A stretch of 64,000 nucleotides of DNA from Agromyces humatus (GCF_021228295.1 NZ_JAJQPD010000013.1:55413-119412); one strand, 5' to 3'; positions 35,614 to 44,946 are shown, counted from the first letter of the stretch. A program made the numbers and translations. The notes: generated by a model from the sequence alone, not told the origin.

Positions 35614-36438
35614 CTATGACTCGCGGCGGGACGCGAGTGCGGCTTCGTACAGGTCGCGCTTGCCGAGGCCGGTCTCGCCGGCGACGAGCGCGGCAGCGTC
35701 TTTCAGGCGGGTTCCGGATGCCGCGAGCTCGAGCACCCGCCCGAGGGCGCCCTCTGGGTCGGCCGCGACGGCGACGGCACCGCCGACGACGATCACGATC
35801 TCGCCCCGCACCCCGCCCTCGGCCCACTCGGCGAGTTCGCGAAGACCCCCGCGGCGCACCTCCTCGTGCAGCTTCGTGAGCTCACGGCACACCGCGGCGG
35901 GCCGGGTGGCGCCGAAGCCCTCGGCGAGCGCGACGAGACTCGCGGCGAGCCGCGACGGCGCCTCGAAGAACAGCAGGGTCCGCCGGTCGCCCGCGAGCTC
36001 GGAGATGCGACGCGCCCGATCGCCCGCCTTGCGCGGCAGGAACCCCTCGAACGCGAAGCGGTCGGTGGGCAGGCCCGACACGGCGAGCGCGGTGACGACC
36101 GCCGAGGGCCCCGGAATTGCGGTCACCTCGACGCCCGCCTCGGCGGCCGCGGCGACGAGGGGGAACCCCGGGTCGGACACGGTCGGCATGCCGGCGTCGC
36201 TGAGCACGAGCAGGTCGGTCTCGCGTGCCAGCTCGACGAGCTCCCCCGCCTTCTGCCGCTCGTTGTGCTCGTGCAGCGCGATGAGTCGGGGCCGGTTCGC
36301 GATGCCGAGTCCGGCGAGCAGGCGCTGCGTGACGCGCGTGTCTTCGGATGCCACGACGGTGGCCGTCTCGAGCGCCTCGCGCAGCCGCGCCGACGCGTCG
36401 CCGAGGTTGCCGATGGGCGTCGCCGCGAGGATGATCAT
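35614..36438 (-). CDS. rsmI: 16S rRNA (cytidine1402-2'-O)-methyltransferase
   Basis: A 274-residue SAM-dependent enzyme of the tetrapyrrole-methylase fold. LAATPIGNLGDASARLREAL, SDAGMPTVSDPGFPLV and AIPGPSAVVTALAVSGLPT are the family motifs, and the C-terminal domain is present. It methylates C1402 of 16S rRNA for decoding fidelity. In relatives it is divergent from pmt; here three unrelated genes lie between. Confidence 0.93.
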   Translation of the reverse strand: MIILAATPIGNLGDASARLREALETATVVASEDTRVTQRLLAGLGIANRPRLIALHEHNERQKAGELVELARETDLLVLSDAGMPTVSDPGFPLVAAAAEAGVEVTAIPGPSAVVTALAVSGLPTDRFAFEGFLPRKAGDRARRISELAGDRRTLLFFEAPSRLAASLVALAEGFGATRPAAVCRELTKLHEEVRRGGLRELAEWAEGGVRGEIVIVVGGAVAVAADPEGALGRVLELAASGTRLKDAAALVAGETGLGKRDLYEAALASRRES

Positions 36439-36549
36439 GCACTCAGTCTGCTCTACCGAACATCGGGCCCGGCTCCGCTTGCGGGACCAGGTCGTGCCTC
36501 ATCGGCGAACCGAGCCGAGCAGACCGAGGATTCGAGTTGATTGAAGGAC

Positions 36550-37248
36550 TCACTCGCCCCGCCCGTGGACCGGCCTGGCGTTCGTTGGGGGTTCTCCGAC
36601 CTCGTGGATGGTATGGCCTCCACAAGCCCTCTTGGTCACGCTGGCTCGCTCGATGCGCGACACGGCGAACCATCGCATCGCGTCGCGCATGCGGCACCAT
36701 CCAACGAGGTACCACTGGCCGTTCGGGGAGGCGAACAGCACGGGCTCGACGTCGCGGGTGGTCGTGGCCCCATCTCTCGACGTGTAGCGAATGCGGACCA
36801 CTCGCTGCTCGGCCATCGCCTCCTCCAGTGCCGACCTGATCCCGCGCGCAGCGGAGGGAGGCGCGTTGACCCAGACGCGGTCGGCCAGCTCGTCGGCTCG
36901 TGCTCGGGTTCTCGGATCGAGGACGTCCAGGATCTTCTGGATCCCGGCTGCTGCGAGATCGGAGTAGGGGGCATCAGGTGCAGCGGACACGGCCGCCATG
37001 AGCGCCACCGCCTGAGCTGCGGACAGGCTGACGGGCGGCAGGGATGCGCCTACCGCCAAACCGTAGCCGCCGCCGGGACCTGGGCGCGACCAGATGGGCG
37101 CGCCGCTGCGTTCGAGCGCATCCAAGTCTCGCTTGACGGTGCGCACGGACACGCCGAACTCTCTCGCCAGCCGCTCTGCCGAGCAACCCCGCGATCCGTT
37201 CCGGCGCAGCATTTCGGACAGGGCATGAAGTCGTTCCGCTCGTTTCAC
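36550..37248 (-). CDS. WYL-domain helix-turn-helix regulator
   Basis: A 232-residue regulator of the YafY/DeoR-like type. The N-terminal HTH is AERLHALSEMLRR to REFGVSVRTVKRDLDALERS; the WYL domain contains WYLVGWCRMRDAMRWFAVSRI, a likely ligand- or nucleic-acid-binding pocket. The GTG at 37248 is chosen because the longer frame upstream crosses the divergent promoter. It faces the hydrolase at 37322; a TGACA-type repeat at 37272 lies between. Lower GC than its neighbours suggests acquisition. Confidence 0.85.
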   Translation of the reverse strand: MKRAERLHALSEMLRRNGSRGCSAERLAREFGVSVRTVKRDLDALERSGAPIWSRPGPGGGYGLAVGASLPPVSLSAAQAVALMAAVSAAPDAPYSDLAAAGIQKILDVLDPRTRARADELADRVWVNAPPSAARGIRSALEEAMAEQRVVRIRYTSRDGATTTRDVEPVLFASPNGQWYLVGWCRMRDAMRWFAVSRIERASVTKRACGGHTIHEVGEPPTNARPVHGRGE

Positions 37249-37271
37249 CGCTCGGCACGTTTCAGATTCAT

Positions 37272-37288
37272 GACACAGATAGTGACAT
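37272..37288. promoter_or_regulatory. operator-like repeat between WYL regulator and hydrolase
   Basis: TGACACAGATAGTGACA contains an imperfect inverted repeat (TGACAC / GTGACA) in an AT-richer intergenic stretch of 73 bases. It is the best candidate binding site for the adjacent WYL regulator. Confidence 0.5.
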
Positions 37289-37321
37289 ACACCTGCCCAA
37301 GGCGCCCACGAAGGTGGAGAC

Positions 37322-38062
37322 ATGACAGCCTTGAAACGCAATCCGACCATCATTCTCATCGCCGGCCACTGGCTGGGCGCTTGGGCGTGGGATGACGTCC
37401 TCGAACATCTGGAAACCGACCACTCTCGTGCAATCGCGATCACGCTGCCTGGCCTCGACCGCGACGACCCTGCGCGTTCGACGAGGACCCTCGACGATCA
37501 AGCCGAAGCAATTCGCGACATCCTCGCTCGAGTCGACGTCTCCACGGACCAGCCCGCGACGCTCGTAGCTCACAGCGGGGCGAACGCTCCCGTCAGCCTC
37601 GTCCTCGACCGGCATCCTGAACTCGTTCATCGGGTGGTCTGGGTCGACTCCGGTCCGATGGCAACTGGGAGCGCCTTCGCCCCAGATCTGCCGGAGGGGT
37701 TGGAGGAACTTCCACTCCCGCCCTTCGACGTCCTCGCTCAGCAGGCGAGCCTCGAAGGCCTGAGCACAGAGGTACTTGAGCGTTTCCGCGCCAAGGCGGT
37801 CCCTGAGCCTGGGCCCGTTCTTCGCCAGACAGTCGAGCTCACGAACGATGCCCGCAGCACCGTCCCGACCACCCTGGTGTGCTGTTCGATCCCGAGTGCG
37901 CAGGTGCTCGACATGGCCCGAGGAGGACACCCCATGTTCGCCGAAGTCGCGAACCTCGAAACCCTCGACGTCATCGACCTCCCGACGGGCCATTGGCCGA
38001 TGTGGAGCCGTGCCGGCGACCTTGCCAAGACCATCCAGTCAGCGGCGTCACAAACCAGCTGA
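37322..38062 (+). CDS. alpha/beta hydrolase
   Basis: A 246-residue hydrolase. IILIAGHWLGAWAWDDVL carries the oxyanion region, the nucleophile elbow is VAHSGAN, and the catalytic histidine is in DLPTGHWPMWS. GAAGGTGGAG precedes the ATG. It is divergent from the WYL regulator that probably controls it and is followed by a strong terminator. Substrate unknown. Confidence 0.82.
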   Translation: MTALKRNPTIILIAGHWLGAWAWDDVLEHLETDHSRAIAITLPGLDRDDPARSTRTLDDQAEAIRDILARVDVSTDQPATLVAHSGANAPVSLVLDRHPELVHRVVWVDSGPMATGSAFAPDLPEGLEELPLPPFDVLAQQASLEGLSTEVLERFRAKAVPEPGPVLRQTVELTNDARSTVPTTLVCCSIPSAQVLDMARGGHPMFAEVANLETLDVIDLPTGHWPMWSRAGDLAKTIQSAASQTS

Positions 38063-38078
38063 ACTGCACATACAACCT

Positions 38079-38110
38079 GAAGGGGCCAGCCGGACTCGGC
38101 TGGCCCCTTC
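38079..38110 (+). terminator. strong intrinsic terminator after the hydrolase
   Basis: A perfect 14-bp stem (38079-38092 with 38097-38110) and a GACT loop begin 16 bases after the hydrolase stop. It is probably bidirectional and also ends the convergent VOC gene. Confidence 0.9.
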
Positions 38111-38179
38111 CGATATCCGAGGGAATGGCGCCCTCTGCCTCAGTGCGAGGGTGTGCGAAGCTGCGGCCACGGCGCCGGC

Positions 38180-38563
38180 TCAGGTGCCGCTGGGTGGGTT
38201 TGCATGGCCTTGCCAGAACGTCCATGAGTAGCCCCACGGGTCACGGATGGTGAACGTCCGAGGTCCGTAGGGTTGATCGACTGGTGCATCGACGTGGATA
38301 TCGGTGGCCTGCGTGATCCTGGCGTACTGGGCGTCGATGTCGTCGACGTTGACGATGAGCAGGGCATCGTCAAGGTGCGCCGGAGTCTTGCTGCCGCTGA
38401 TGCTGATCATGGCGGGGCCGGCGGTGATGTCGGCCTCGCTGACCCTTCCTGACTCATCGCGCCACCGGACGGGGTCGGTGAAACCGAGCACCTCTTCCAG
38501 CCAGGTCAACGCGGCGTCGGCGTCCTCGTAGTAGAGGTACGGGGTTACTCCGATGATGGCCAT
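38180..38563 (-). CDS. VOC (glyoxalase/bleomycin-resistance) fold protein
   Basis: A 127-residue protein: TPYLYYEDADAALTWLEEVL at the start and PYGPRTFTIRDPWGYSWTFW at the end are the two beta-alpha-beta modules. CAGGAG ten bases upstream supports ATG 38563. Family members bind metals, small electrophiles or drugs. It is convergent with the hydrolase and may be part of the same inserted segment. Confidence 0.8.
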   Translation of the reverse strand: MAIIGVTPYLYYEDADAALTWLEEVLGFTDPVRWRDESGRVSEADITAGPAMISISGSKTPAHLDDALLIVNVDDIDAQYARITQATDIHVDAPVDQPYGPRTFTIRDPWGYSWTFWQGHANPPSGT

Positions 38564-38693
38564 GCGTTTCGGACTCCTGGTGTCTACGAAAGCCGTGCCA
38601 TGGTGCGATTCATCCGGCATCACCGGGAGCTCGGCCATCACCGACAGGATACTGCTCATTCGACCTCACGGGCTGAATCGTTAGGGTTGGCGC

Positions 38694-40370
38694 ATGGGAT
38701 CGGAGTCGGGCACCGCCGGCGTGCGCGACGAGCACGCCGACGCGACATCCGACGATCTCGAGATCGGTTCCGACGAAGATCGCGACCTCGACGAACCCGA
38801 ACCCGAACCTCGCGGCTCACGGCTCGACGACTGGTGGGGTCGCGTGCTCGCGACGCCGCGACGGCGGGCGCTCTGGTACTGGGGCGGGCCGATCCTCATC
38901 ACCCTCGTCGCTGCGGTGCTGCGGTTCTGGAACCTCGGTCACCCGCCGTCGCTGATCTTCGACGAGACGTACTACGTGAAAGACGCGTGGACCCTCCTGC
39001 AGAACGGGTACGAGTCGGCCTGGCCCGAGGGCGCGAACGAGGACTTCAACGCGGGCGACCCGAACACGTTCAGTGATGATCCGACGTATGTGGTGCATCC
39101 GCCGCTCGGCAAGTGGATGATCTCGCTCGGCATGGCCGCGTTCGGTGCCGGTGATGCGTTCTGGTGGCGCGCGACGACGGCGCTCGCCGGCACCCTCGCG
39201 GTACTGCTCATCACGCTCGTCGCCCGTCGCCTGTTCGCCTCGACGGCCATCGCCGTCACCGCCGGGTTGCTGTTCGCCATCGACGGCAACGCGATCGTGA
39301 TGTCACGCGTCGCCCTGCTCGACAACTGGCTCATGCTCTTCACCCTGCTGGGGTTCTGGTTCGTCCTGCTCGACCGCGACAGAACGCGCCGCGCGCTCGA
39401 GTCGCGCCTCGACGAGTCGCGTGACGCGGGACACGACCCGATCTACGGCCCCTCGCTCTGGGGGCGCCCGTGGGTCGTCGCCGCCGGCGTGGCCTTCGGT
39501 GCCGCGTGTGCCGTGAAGTGGTCGGGGCTGTGGTTCCTCGCCGGCTTCGGCATCTACCTCGTGGCGGTCGACGCGCTCGCGCGCCGCCGCGCGGGCGTGC
39601 CGTTCTGGCTCACCGGCGCACTGCTGAAGCAGGCGCCGATCACCTTCGTGCTGCTCGTGCCGATCGCCGCCGCGGTCTACCTCGCCTCGTGGGGCGGCTG
39701 GTTCGCCACCGACGGCGGGTACTACCGGCATTGGGCCGAAGCGACCGGAAGCGCGGCGACCGGGTGGCTGTCGTGGGTGCCGCTCCCCCTGCAGAACCTC
39801 TGGCACTACCACCAATCGGCCTACGGCTACCACGTGGGCGTGCACTCCCCGCACCCGTGGCAGTCGAACCCGTTGACGTGGCTCGTCATGGGGCGGCCGG
39901 TCAACATGTACTTCGCGTCGACCGACGACGGCTCGGGCGGGTGCGGTGCCGACACGTGCTGGTCTTCGATCCTCGAGGTGGGCAACCCGCTCATCTGGTG
40001 GGCGGCGGCAGCGGCATCCGTGTACCTCGTCTATCGGCTCGTGCGCTACCGCGAGTGGCAGGTCGGCGCGATCCTCATGGGGCTCGCGGCCGGTTACCTG
40101 CCGTGGCTGATGTACCTGAACCGCACGGTGTTCCAGTTCTACTCGATCGCGTTCCAGCCGTACACGGTGCTCGCCCTCGTCTTCGTGATCGCACTCGTGC
40201 TCGGGCGGCGCGACGACGAGCAGTGGCGGCGCGTGCGCGGGCTGGCGGTCGTCGGCATCTTCCTCGGGTTCACCGTGCTCGTGTCGGCGTTCTTCTACCC
40301 GGTGTGGACCGGCGTGCCGCTCACGCCGATGTTCCGCCAACTGCACTTCTGGCTGCCGAGTTGGGGATGA
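38694..40370 (+). CDS. pmt: dolichyl-phosphate-mannose-protein mannosyltransferase family (PMT)
   Basis: A 558-residue polytopic membrane glycosyltransferase. A 45-residue acidic cytoplasmic tail is followed by many helices; the catalytic acidic motif FDETYYVKDAW is in the first outer loop and HPPLGKWMI is conserved. It transfers mannose from polyprenyl-phosphate-mannose to secreted proteins. TAGGGT ends six bases before the ATG (leaderless). It matches Rv1002c of mycobacteria by position relative to rsmI. Its stop overlaps the next gene. Confidence 0.9.
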   Translation: MGSESGTAGVRDEHADATSDDLEIGSDEDRDLDEPEPEPRGSRLDDWWGRVLATPRRRALWYWGGPILITLVAAVLRFWNLGHPPSLIFDETYYVKDAWTLLQNGYESAWPEGANEDFNAGDPNTFSDDPTYVVHPPLGKWMISLGMAAFGAGDAFWWRATTALAGTLAVLLITLVARRLFASTAIAVTAGLLFAIDGNAIVMSRVALLDNWLMLFTLLGFWFVLLDRDRTRRALESRLDESRDAGHDPIYGPSLWGRPWVVAAGVAFGAACAVKWSGLWFLAGFGIYLVAVDALARRRAGVPFWLTGALLKQAPITFVLLVPIAAAVYLASWGGWFATDGGYYRHWAEATGSAATGWLSWVPLPLQNLWHYHQSAYGYHVGVHSPHPWQSNPLTWLVMGRPVNMYFASTDDGSGGCGADTCWSSILEVGNPLIWWAAAAASVYLVYRLVRYREWQVGAILMGLAAGYLPWLMYLNRTVFQFYSIAFQPYTVLALVFVIALVLGRRDDEQWRRVRGLAVVGIFLGFTVLVSAFFYPVWTGVPLTPMFRQLHFWLPSWG

Positions 40371-41371
40371 CGGTGCCCCGTGTCGCGCGCCGCCTGCTGC
40401 CGGGCGTCGCCGTCGCGGCGGCCGCGGCCGCGGCCGCGCTCGCCTGGCTCGCGCATCTCGCGCTCCCGGCGGTGCCGGTGCTCACGGGCGCGGTGGCCCT
40501 CGGCATCGTCGTCGGCCAGGTGCCCGCACTTCGACCGGCCCTCGGCCGACAGCTCGCGCCCGGCCTGCGCTTCGCCGCTCGCAGCCTGCTGCGCGCGGGC
40601 ATCGTGCTGCTGGGGCTCAAGCTGAGCCTCGTCGACATCGCCGGGCTCGGCTGGGTCACGATCGCGACGACCGTCGCCGTCGTCGTGCTGACGTTCGTCG
40701 GCACGATCGGCCTCGGGCGCGCGCTCGGCCTGCCCGGCCATCAGCCCGTGCTCGTCGCGAGCGGCTTCGCCATCTGCGGCGCCTCGGCGATCGGGGCGAT
40801 GGGCGCGGCGTTGCGCGCACGCCACGAGGAACAGGCGGTGCCGGTCGCGCTCGTCACGCTGTGCGGCACCCTCGCGATCGCGGTGCTGCCCGCGCTGTGG
40901 CATCCGCTCGGGCTCTCGGCGACCGGATTCGGACACTGGGTCGGCGCCGGCGTGCACGATGTCGGCCAGGTCGTCGCGACTGCGCAGCTCGCCGGCACCG
41001 CCGCGCTCGCGGTCGCCGTGGTCGTGAAGCTCACTCGTGTGCTCATGCTCGCGCCGATGGTCGCGATCACGGCGGCGATCGAGCGTCGAAGGGCATCGGA
41101 TGCCGCGGGCCCGCGTCCGACGATCGTGCCGCTGTTCATCGTGGGATTCCTGGCGGCGGTGCTCGTGAACACGTTCGTGCCGCTGCCCGAGTGGGTGCTC
41201 ACGGGCGCCGACCTCGTGCAGACCGCGCTGCTCGCGATGGCGCTCTTCGCCCTCGGCGCGTCGATCCGCGTGGCCGCGCTCGTGCGCACCGGATGGCGCG
41301 CGCTCGTCGTCGGCCTCACGTCGTGGGTGCTCGTCGCGGCGCTCGCCCACGGCGCCGTGCTGCTCGGCTGA
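40367..41371 (+). CDS. YeiH/UPF0324-family putative sulfate exporter
   Basis: A 334-residue membrane protein with about ten helices. RAGIVLLGLKLSL, SGFAICGASAIGAMGAAL and GAGVHDVGQVVATAQL are hallmarks of this family. The ATG at 40367 overlaps the pmt stop (ATGA), so it is coupled to a mannosyltransferase, an unusual pairing. The transported substrate is unproven. Confidence 0.85.
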   Translation: MTVPRVARRLLPGVAVAAAAAAAALAWLAHLALPAVPVLTGAVALGIVVGQVPALRPALGRQLAPGLRFAARSLLRAGIVLLGLKLSLVDIAGLGWVTIATTVAVVVLTFVGTIGLGRALGLPGHQPVLVASGFAICGASAIGAMGAALRARHEEQAVPVALVTLCGTLAIAVLPALWHPLGLSATGFGHWVGAGVHDVGQVVATAQLAGTAALAVAVVVKLTRVLMLAPMVAITAAIERRRASDAAGPRPTIVPLFIVGFLAAVLVNTFVPLPEWVLTGADLVQTALLAMALFALGASIRVAALVRTGWRALVVGLTSWVLVAALAHGAVLLG

Positions 41372-41418
41372 GGTGCACGCCCCTCGCGGCTGGGCCGCCA
41401 TCGGCCTAGCCTGAGGTC

Positions 41419-42222
41419 ATGTCGCGCATGCGCGTGAACGGAGTCGACCTCCACGTCGAGGAGCGGGGCACCGGGTTCCCGATCCTGGGCATCCACGGCA
41501 CGCCGAGTTCGGCGGTCATGTGGGAGGGCGCGGCCGCGACGCTCGCCCACCACGGCCGCTGCATCACCTACGACCGGCGTGGGTTCCTGCGGAGCGGCGT
41601 ACCCGCGACATCCGAGTCGGTCGACCTCGGAGACCACGTGGAGGATGCACGCGCCCTGCTCGAACTGCTCGACGCGACGCCCGCGATCGTCATCGGCCGC
41701 AGCACCGGCGGACTCGTCGCCCTCGAGTTCGCACTGGCCCACCCGTCTACCGTGCGCGCCCTCGTGCTGCTCGAGCCGGCGGTCTTCACGATCGACCCCG
41801 AGGTCGAGGCGTGGGCCGGCGGCCTTCGGCGACGCACCGCCGACGCGGCGGCAGAGGATCCCGACGGCGCCGCCGAGGCGGTGTTCCGGCTCTGGTTGGG
41901 TGACGCCATGTGGGAGTCGTTGCCCGGCGAACTGCAGGCGATGTTCGCCCGCACGAGCCCCGGGGTGCGCGCCGAGCTCGACGGCGACGGGCTCGATCTC
42001 AGCGCGCACCCCCGCCGGTACACCGACGACGAGCTCGCCGCGGTGACGATGCCCGCACTCATCGTCGCCGCCGATGAATCGCCCGAGCCGCTCCGTCGTG
42101 TCGCCGTGCGACTCGCGGAGCGGTTGCCCGATGCACGCCTCGCACCCGTGGAGGGTGGCCATCTCATCGATCCGGCAGGCCCCGAGGTGCTGCAGTTCGT
42201 CGACGAGCACGCGGCGGGCTGA
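41419..42222 (+). CDS. alpha/beta hydrolase
   Basis: A 267-residue hydrolase. GIHGTPSSAVMW is the oxyanion region, the nucleophile elbow is IGRSTGGLVAL, and VEGGHLIDPAGP carries the catalytic histidine. TAGCCT ends six bases before the ATG, so the transcript is likely leaderless. It is convergent with the oxidoreductase ending at 42227. Substrate unknown. Confidence 0.82.
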   Translation: MSRMRVNGVDLHVEERGTGFPILGIHGTPSSAVMWEGAAATLAHHGRCITYDRRGFLRSGVPATSESVDLGDHVEDARALLELLDATPAIVIGRSTGGLVALEFALAHPSTVRALVLLEPAVFTIDPEVEAWAGGLRRRTADAAAEDPDGAAEAVFRLWLGDAMWESLPGELQAMFARTSPGVRAELDGDGLDLSAHPRRYTDDELAAVTMPALIVAADESPEPLRRVAVRLAERLPDARLAPVEGGHLIDPAGPEVLQFVDEHAAG

Positions 42223-42226
42223 CCTG

Positions 42227-43192
42227 TCACACGGTGAGTACGAGCTTGCCGCGCACCGCGCCCGACTCGAAGTCGGCGATCGCATGCGCCGCCTGCGCGA
42301 GCGGGTACGTGCGATCGACCACGGGGTTCACCTCGCCGGCCTCGATCAGGCGGGTGAGCTCGGCGAGGTCGTCACCGCTGCGGCGGGCGGCGAGCGGGCG
42401 CAGCCGCTGCGACACGAACGGGTTCATGAGCGAGGCGCGGATGATGCGCCCGAACGGCCCGAACACCGCACCGCCCCTGCCCGACGAGAGCACGAGAGTC
42501 CCCCTCGGCGTGAGCGCGCGGCGGACGCGGCCGAGCGGGCGGTCGGCCACGAGGTCGAAGATCGCGTCGTACCGGCCGGTCGTGTCGGTGAAGTCCTCGC
42601 GGGTGTGGTCGATCACGTGGTCGGCGCCGATCGCCCGCACATGCTCGGACTTCGCGCCTCGGCAGACGCCGGTCACCTCGGCGCCCGCCGCCTTGGCGAG
42701 TTGCACGGCGAACCCGCCGACCCCGCCCGACGCGCCGTTCACGAGCACGTGCCGGCCGGGCCCGACATCGGCGAGGCGCCAGCCCTGCAGCGCGGTCGTC
42801 CCCGAGACGGGCACGGCCGCCGCGTGGATCGCGTCGACGTTCGCCGGCCGTCGAGCCACGAACTCCTCGGCGACGGCCACGAGTTCTGCGTAGCCGCCCT
42901 GGTCGGACTCGGCGTACACCTGGTCGCCGACCCCGAACTTCGTGACGGTCGGGCCGACGGCTTCGACGACGCCCGCGACATCGCGCCCGATGGTCGGTTG
43001 CTTCGGATGCCGCAGGCCGAACGCGAGGCGCACGGCGCGCGGTTCGCCCCGCATGATGAGGGCGTCCCCCGCGCTCACGGCGACGGCCCGCACCCGGATG
43101 AGCACCTCGTCGGCTGCCGGCGCCGGCGCGTCGACCTCGGCGAGGTCGAGCACGTCGGGCCCGCCGTACACGTGCTGCACGACAGCCCTCAT
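42227..43192 (-). CDS. NAD(P)-dependent quinone/alcohol oxidoreductase, MDR family
   Basis: A 321-residue medium-chain reductase without structural zinc. AVVQHVYGGPDVLDLAEVDAP opens the GroES-like part; VNGASGGVGGFAVQLAKAAGAEV is the nucleotide-binding loop. The ATG overlaps the stop of the upstream paralogue (ATGA). It is the last gene of a four-gene run headed by a membrane protein and an XRE regulator. Confidence 0.82.
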   Translation of the reverse strand: MRAVVQHVYGGPDVLDLAEVDAPAPAADEVLIRVRAVAVSAGDALIMRGEPRAVRLAFGLRHPKQPTIGRDVAGVVEAVGPTVTKFGVGDQVYAESDQGGYAELVAVAEEFVARRPANVDAIHAAAVPVSGTTALQGWRLADVGPGRHVLVNGASGGVGGFAVQLAKAAGAEVTGVCRGAKSEHVRAIGADHVIDHTREDFTDTTGRYDAIFDLVADRPLGRVRRALTPRGTLVLSSGRGGAVFGPFGRIIRASLMNPFVSQRLRPLAARRSGDDLAELTRLIEAGEVNPVVDRTYPLAQAAHAIADFESGAVRGKLVLTV

Positions 43193-44256
43193 GACGCCGC
43201 CTCGGGCGTGGCGTCGGATGCCGCGTCACGCGTGGCGCGGACGGTATCCGTGACACTCGCGGCATCCGTCGGACCGGTCTCGATGGGCACCGGAATGATC
43301 ACGGCGCTGCCGCCCTTGTGGCCGGCGTCGACGATGCGATGCGCGGCGGCGATCTGTTCGAGCGGCAGCATCCGCTCGATCGGCGGACGGAAGGCGCCAG
43401 CCGCGGCGAGCGCGCCGAGCTCCTCGAGGTCGGGCCGCTTCTCGGCGTCCTTGCGGAGGCCGGTGAACATGATCACGGCGCGGCGGCTACCGAGCTTCGA
43501 GGTGAGCTGCTGGAACACGATCGACCACGATGGCACCGTCGTGAGGTACGAGCCGCCGGCCACGAGCGCACGCCGGCAACGCCGGAACGTGCTCTTGCCG
43601 ACGGCGTCGAAGATCACCTCGTACTCGCTGCGCGCCTGCGTGAAGTCCTCGCGGGTGCGATCGATCACGCGGTCGGCCCCGAGCGATCGCACGAGTTCGG
43701 CGTGGGCTGGACCGCAGACCGCGATGACCTCGGCTCCGAGGTGCTTCGCAAGCTGCACGGCGGCGGCGCCGACGCTTCCCGAGGCGCCGTTCACGAGCAC
43801 CCGGTCGCCCGGGCGGACGTGCCCGCCGTCGCGCAGGAAGGGCAACGCGGTGAGGGCGCCGTCGCAGATCGCCGCGGCATCCGCCATGCTCACCTCGTCG
43901 GGAAGCCGCACGACCGCACCTGATTCGGCCACGACGACGTGCTCGGCGTGGGCGCCGAGGCCGATGCCCGTGGCACCGAACGCCCGGTCGCCAACCGCGA
44001 ACCGGGTGACGCCCGGGCCGATCGCGTCGACCACACCCGCGAACTCGGAACCGAGCACGTGCTGCTTCGGCGCCCGGAGCCCGAAGGCGAGGCGGGCGAA
44101 CCAGGGTGTACCCGAGCGTGCGGCGCTGTCGGACGAGCCGACCACCGCGGCGTGCACGCGCACACGCACCTGCCCCTCGCGGGGTATCGGGTCGGGCCGG
44201 TCGGTGATGGCGACGACCCCGGGCGGGCCGTACTGTTCGTAAGCTGCGACTCTCAT
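43189..44256 (-). CDS. NAD(P)-dependent quinone/alcohol oxidoreductase, MDR family (paralogue)
   Basis: A 355-residue paralogue of the next gene with matching motifs: AAYEQYGPPGVVAI, FGLRAPKQHVLGSEFAGVVD and LVNGASGSVGAAAVQLAKHL. The last 35 residues are an Ala/Thr-rich tail absent from the partner. Its ATG overlaps the XRE regulator stop by four bases. The two enzymes could form a heterodimer or arise from tandem duplication. Substrate unknown. Confidence 0.82.
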   Translation of the reverse strand: MRVAAYEQYGPPGVVAITDRPDPIPREGQVRVRVHAAVVGSSDSAARSGTPWFARLAFGLRAPKQHVLGSEFAGVVDAIGPGVTRFAVGDRAFGATGIGLGAHAEHVVVAESGAVVRLPDEVSMADAAAICDGALTALPFLRDGGHVRPGDRVLVNGASGSVGAAAVQLAKHLGAEVIAVCGPAHAELVRSLGADRVIDRTREDFTQARSEYEVIFDAVGKSTFRRCRRALVAGGSYLTTVPSWSIVFQQLTSKLGSRRAVIMFTGLRKDAEKRPDLEELGALAAAGAFRPPIERMLPLEQIAAAHRIVDAGHKGGSAVIIPVPIETGPTDAASVTDTVRATRDAASDATPEAAS

Positions 44257-44498
44257 GATGCTGCTCCCTGCTGGTCTGATGTTGCATCGGGGTACTGGAA
44301 CACCGCGTCGAGCGGGACCCCGAACACCCGCGCGATCTGGAAGGCCATCTCGAGCGAGGGTGAGTACCGCCCCTGCTCTATGGCGATGACGGTCTGGCGG
44401 GTCACGCCGAGTCGTTTCGCGAGCTCGGCCTGTGTCATCTCGCTCGCGCGGAACCGCAACGACCGGATGTCGTTGGTGACCCGCGTCGGCTTCACCAT
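44253..44498 (-). CDS. XRE-family HTH regulator
   Basis: An 81-residue Cro/CI-type protein: MTQAELAKRLGVTRQTVIAI with EQGRYSPSLEMAFQIARVFG is the full five-helix DNA-binding domain; the tail is short and has no sensor. It overlaps the membrane protein gene upstream by seven bases and the oxidoreductase downstream by four, so all are coupled. TTGACA inverted repeats upstream (44947-44988) are its likely operators. Small XRE proteins coupled to a membrane partner are common; the partner may sequester the regulator. Confidence 0.87.
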   Translation of the reverse strand: MVKPTRVTNDIRSLRFRASEMTQAELAKRLGVTRQTVIAIEQGRYSPSLEMAFQIARVFGVPLDAVFQYPDATSDQQGAAS

Positions 44499-44923
44499 GT
44501 CGGCACGCCCTTGCGGTAGGCCACGAGTCGCGTGATGCTCTCGAGCAGTGCCGCGAGCACGAAGCACAGGTAGATGACATTCGCGATCCAGAACCAGTCC
44601 GCCTCGAGCATCGAGAGCACGAGCGCGCCGAGCGCGCCGATCACGATGAACGAGCTGCCGACCCTCGTGCCGAGCCGGTCGATCTCGCGATCGCGCACGT
44701 CCCCCTTGGTGCTCTCGCTCGGGAATACGATCTCGACGAGGATCCGGCCGATGATCGTGACGACGATGGCGCCGCCGATGGCCCAGAGCATGGGGGCGAC
44801 GTAGTCGACGTCGGCGACGGGCGTACCGGCGAGCACCTCGGGCAGCACCCACGACAGGTAGAACGAGTACCCGGCGATGGCGACCACCAGGTAGAGCCAC
44901 GTGCCCTTCTCCTCGTATGACAT
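44492..44923 (-). CDS. four-helix membrane protein, partner of an XRE regulator
   Basis: A 143-residue protein with about four membrane helices (LYLVVAIAGYSFYLSWVL; MLWAIGGAIVVTIIGRILV; FIVIGALGALVLSML; WIANVIYLCFVLAALLESI) and a charged loop (ESTKGDVRDREIDRLGTR). It is the first gene of the group and overlaps the regulator. AGGAGCG precedes the ATG. Function unknown; membrane sensing is an inference. Confidence 0.75.
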   Translation of the reverse strand: MSYEEKGTWLYLVVAIAGYSFYLSWVLPEVLAGTPVADVDYVAPMLWAIGGAIVVTIIGRILVEIVFPSESTKGDVRDREIDRLGTRVGSSFIVIGALGALVLSMLEADWFWIANVIYLCFVLAALLESITRLVAYRKGVPTW

Positions 44924-44946
44924 GACACGCTCCTATGTAAACAATT

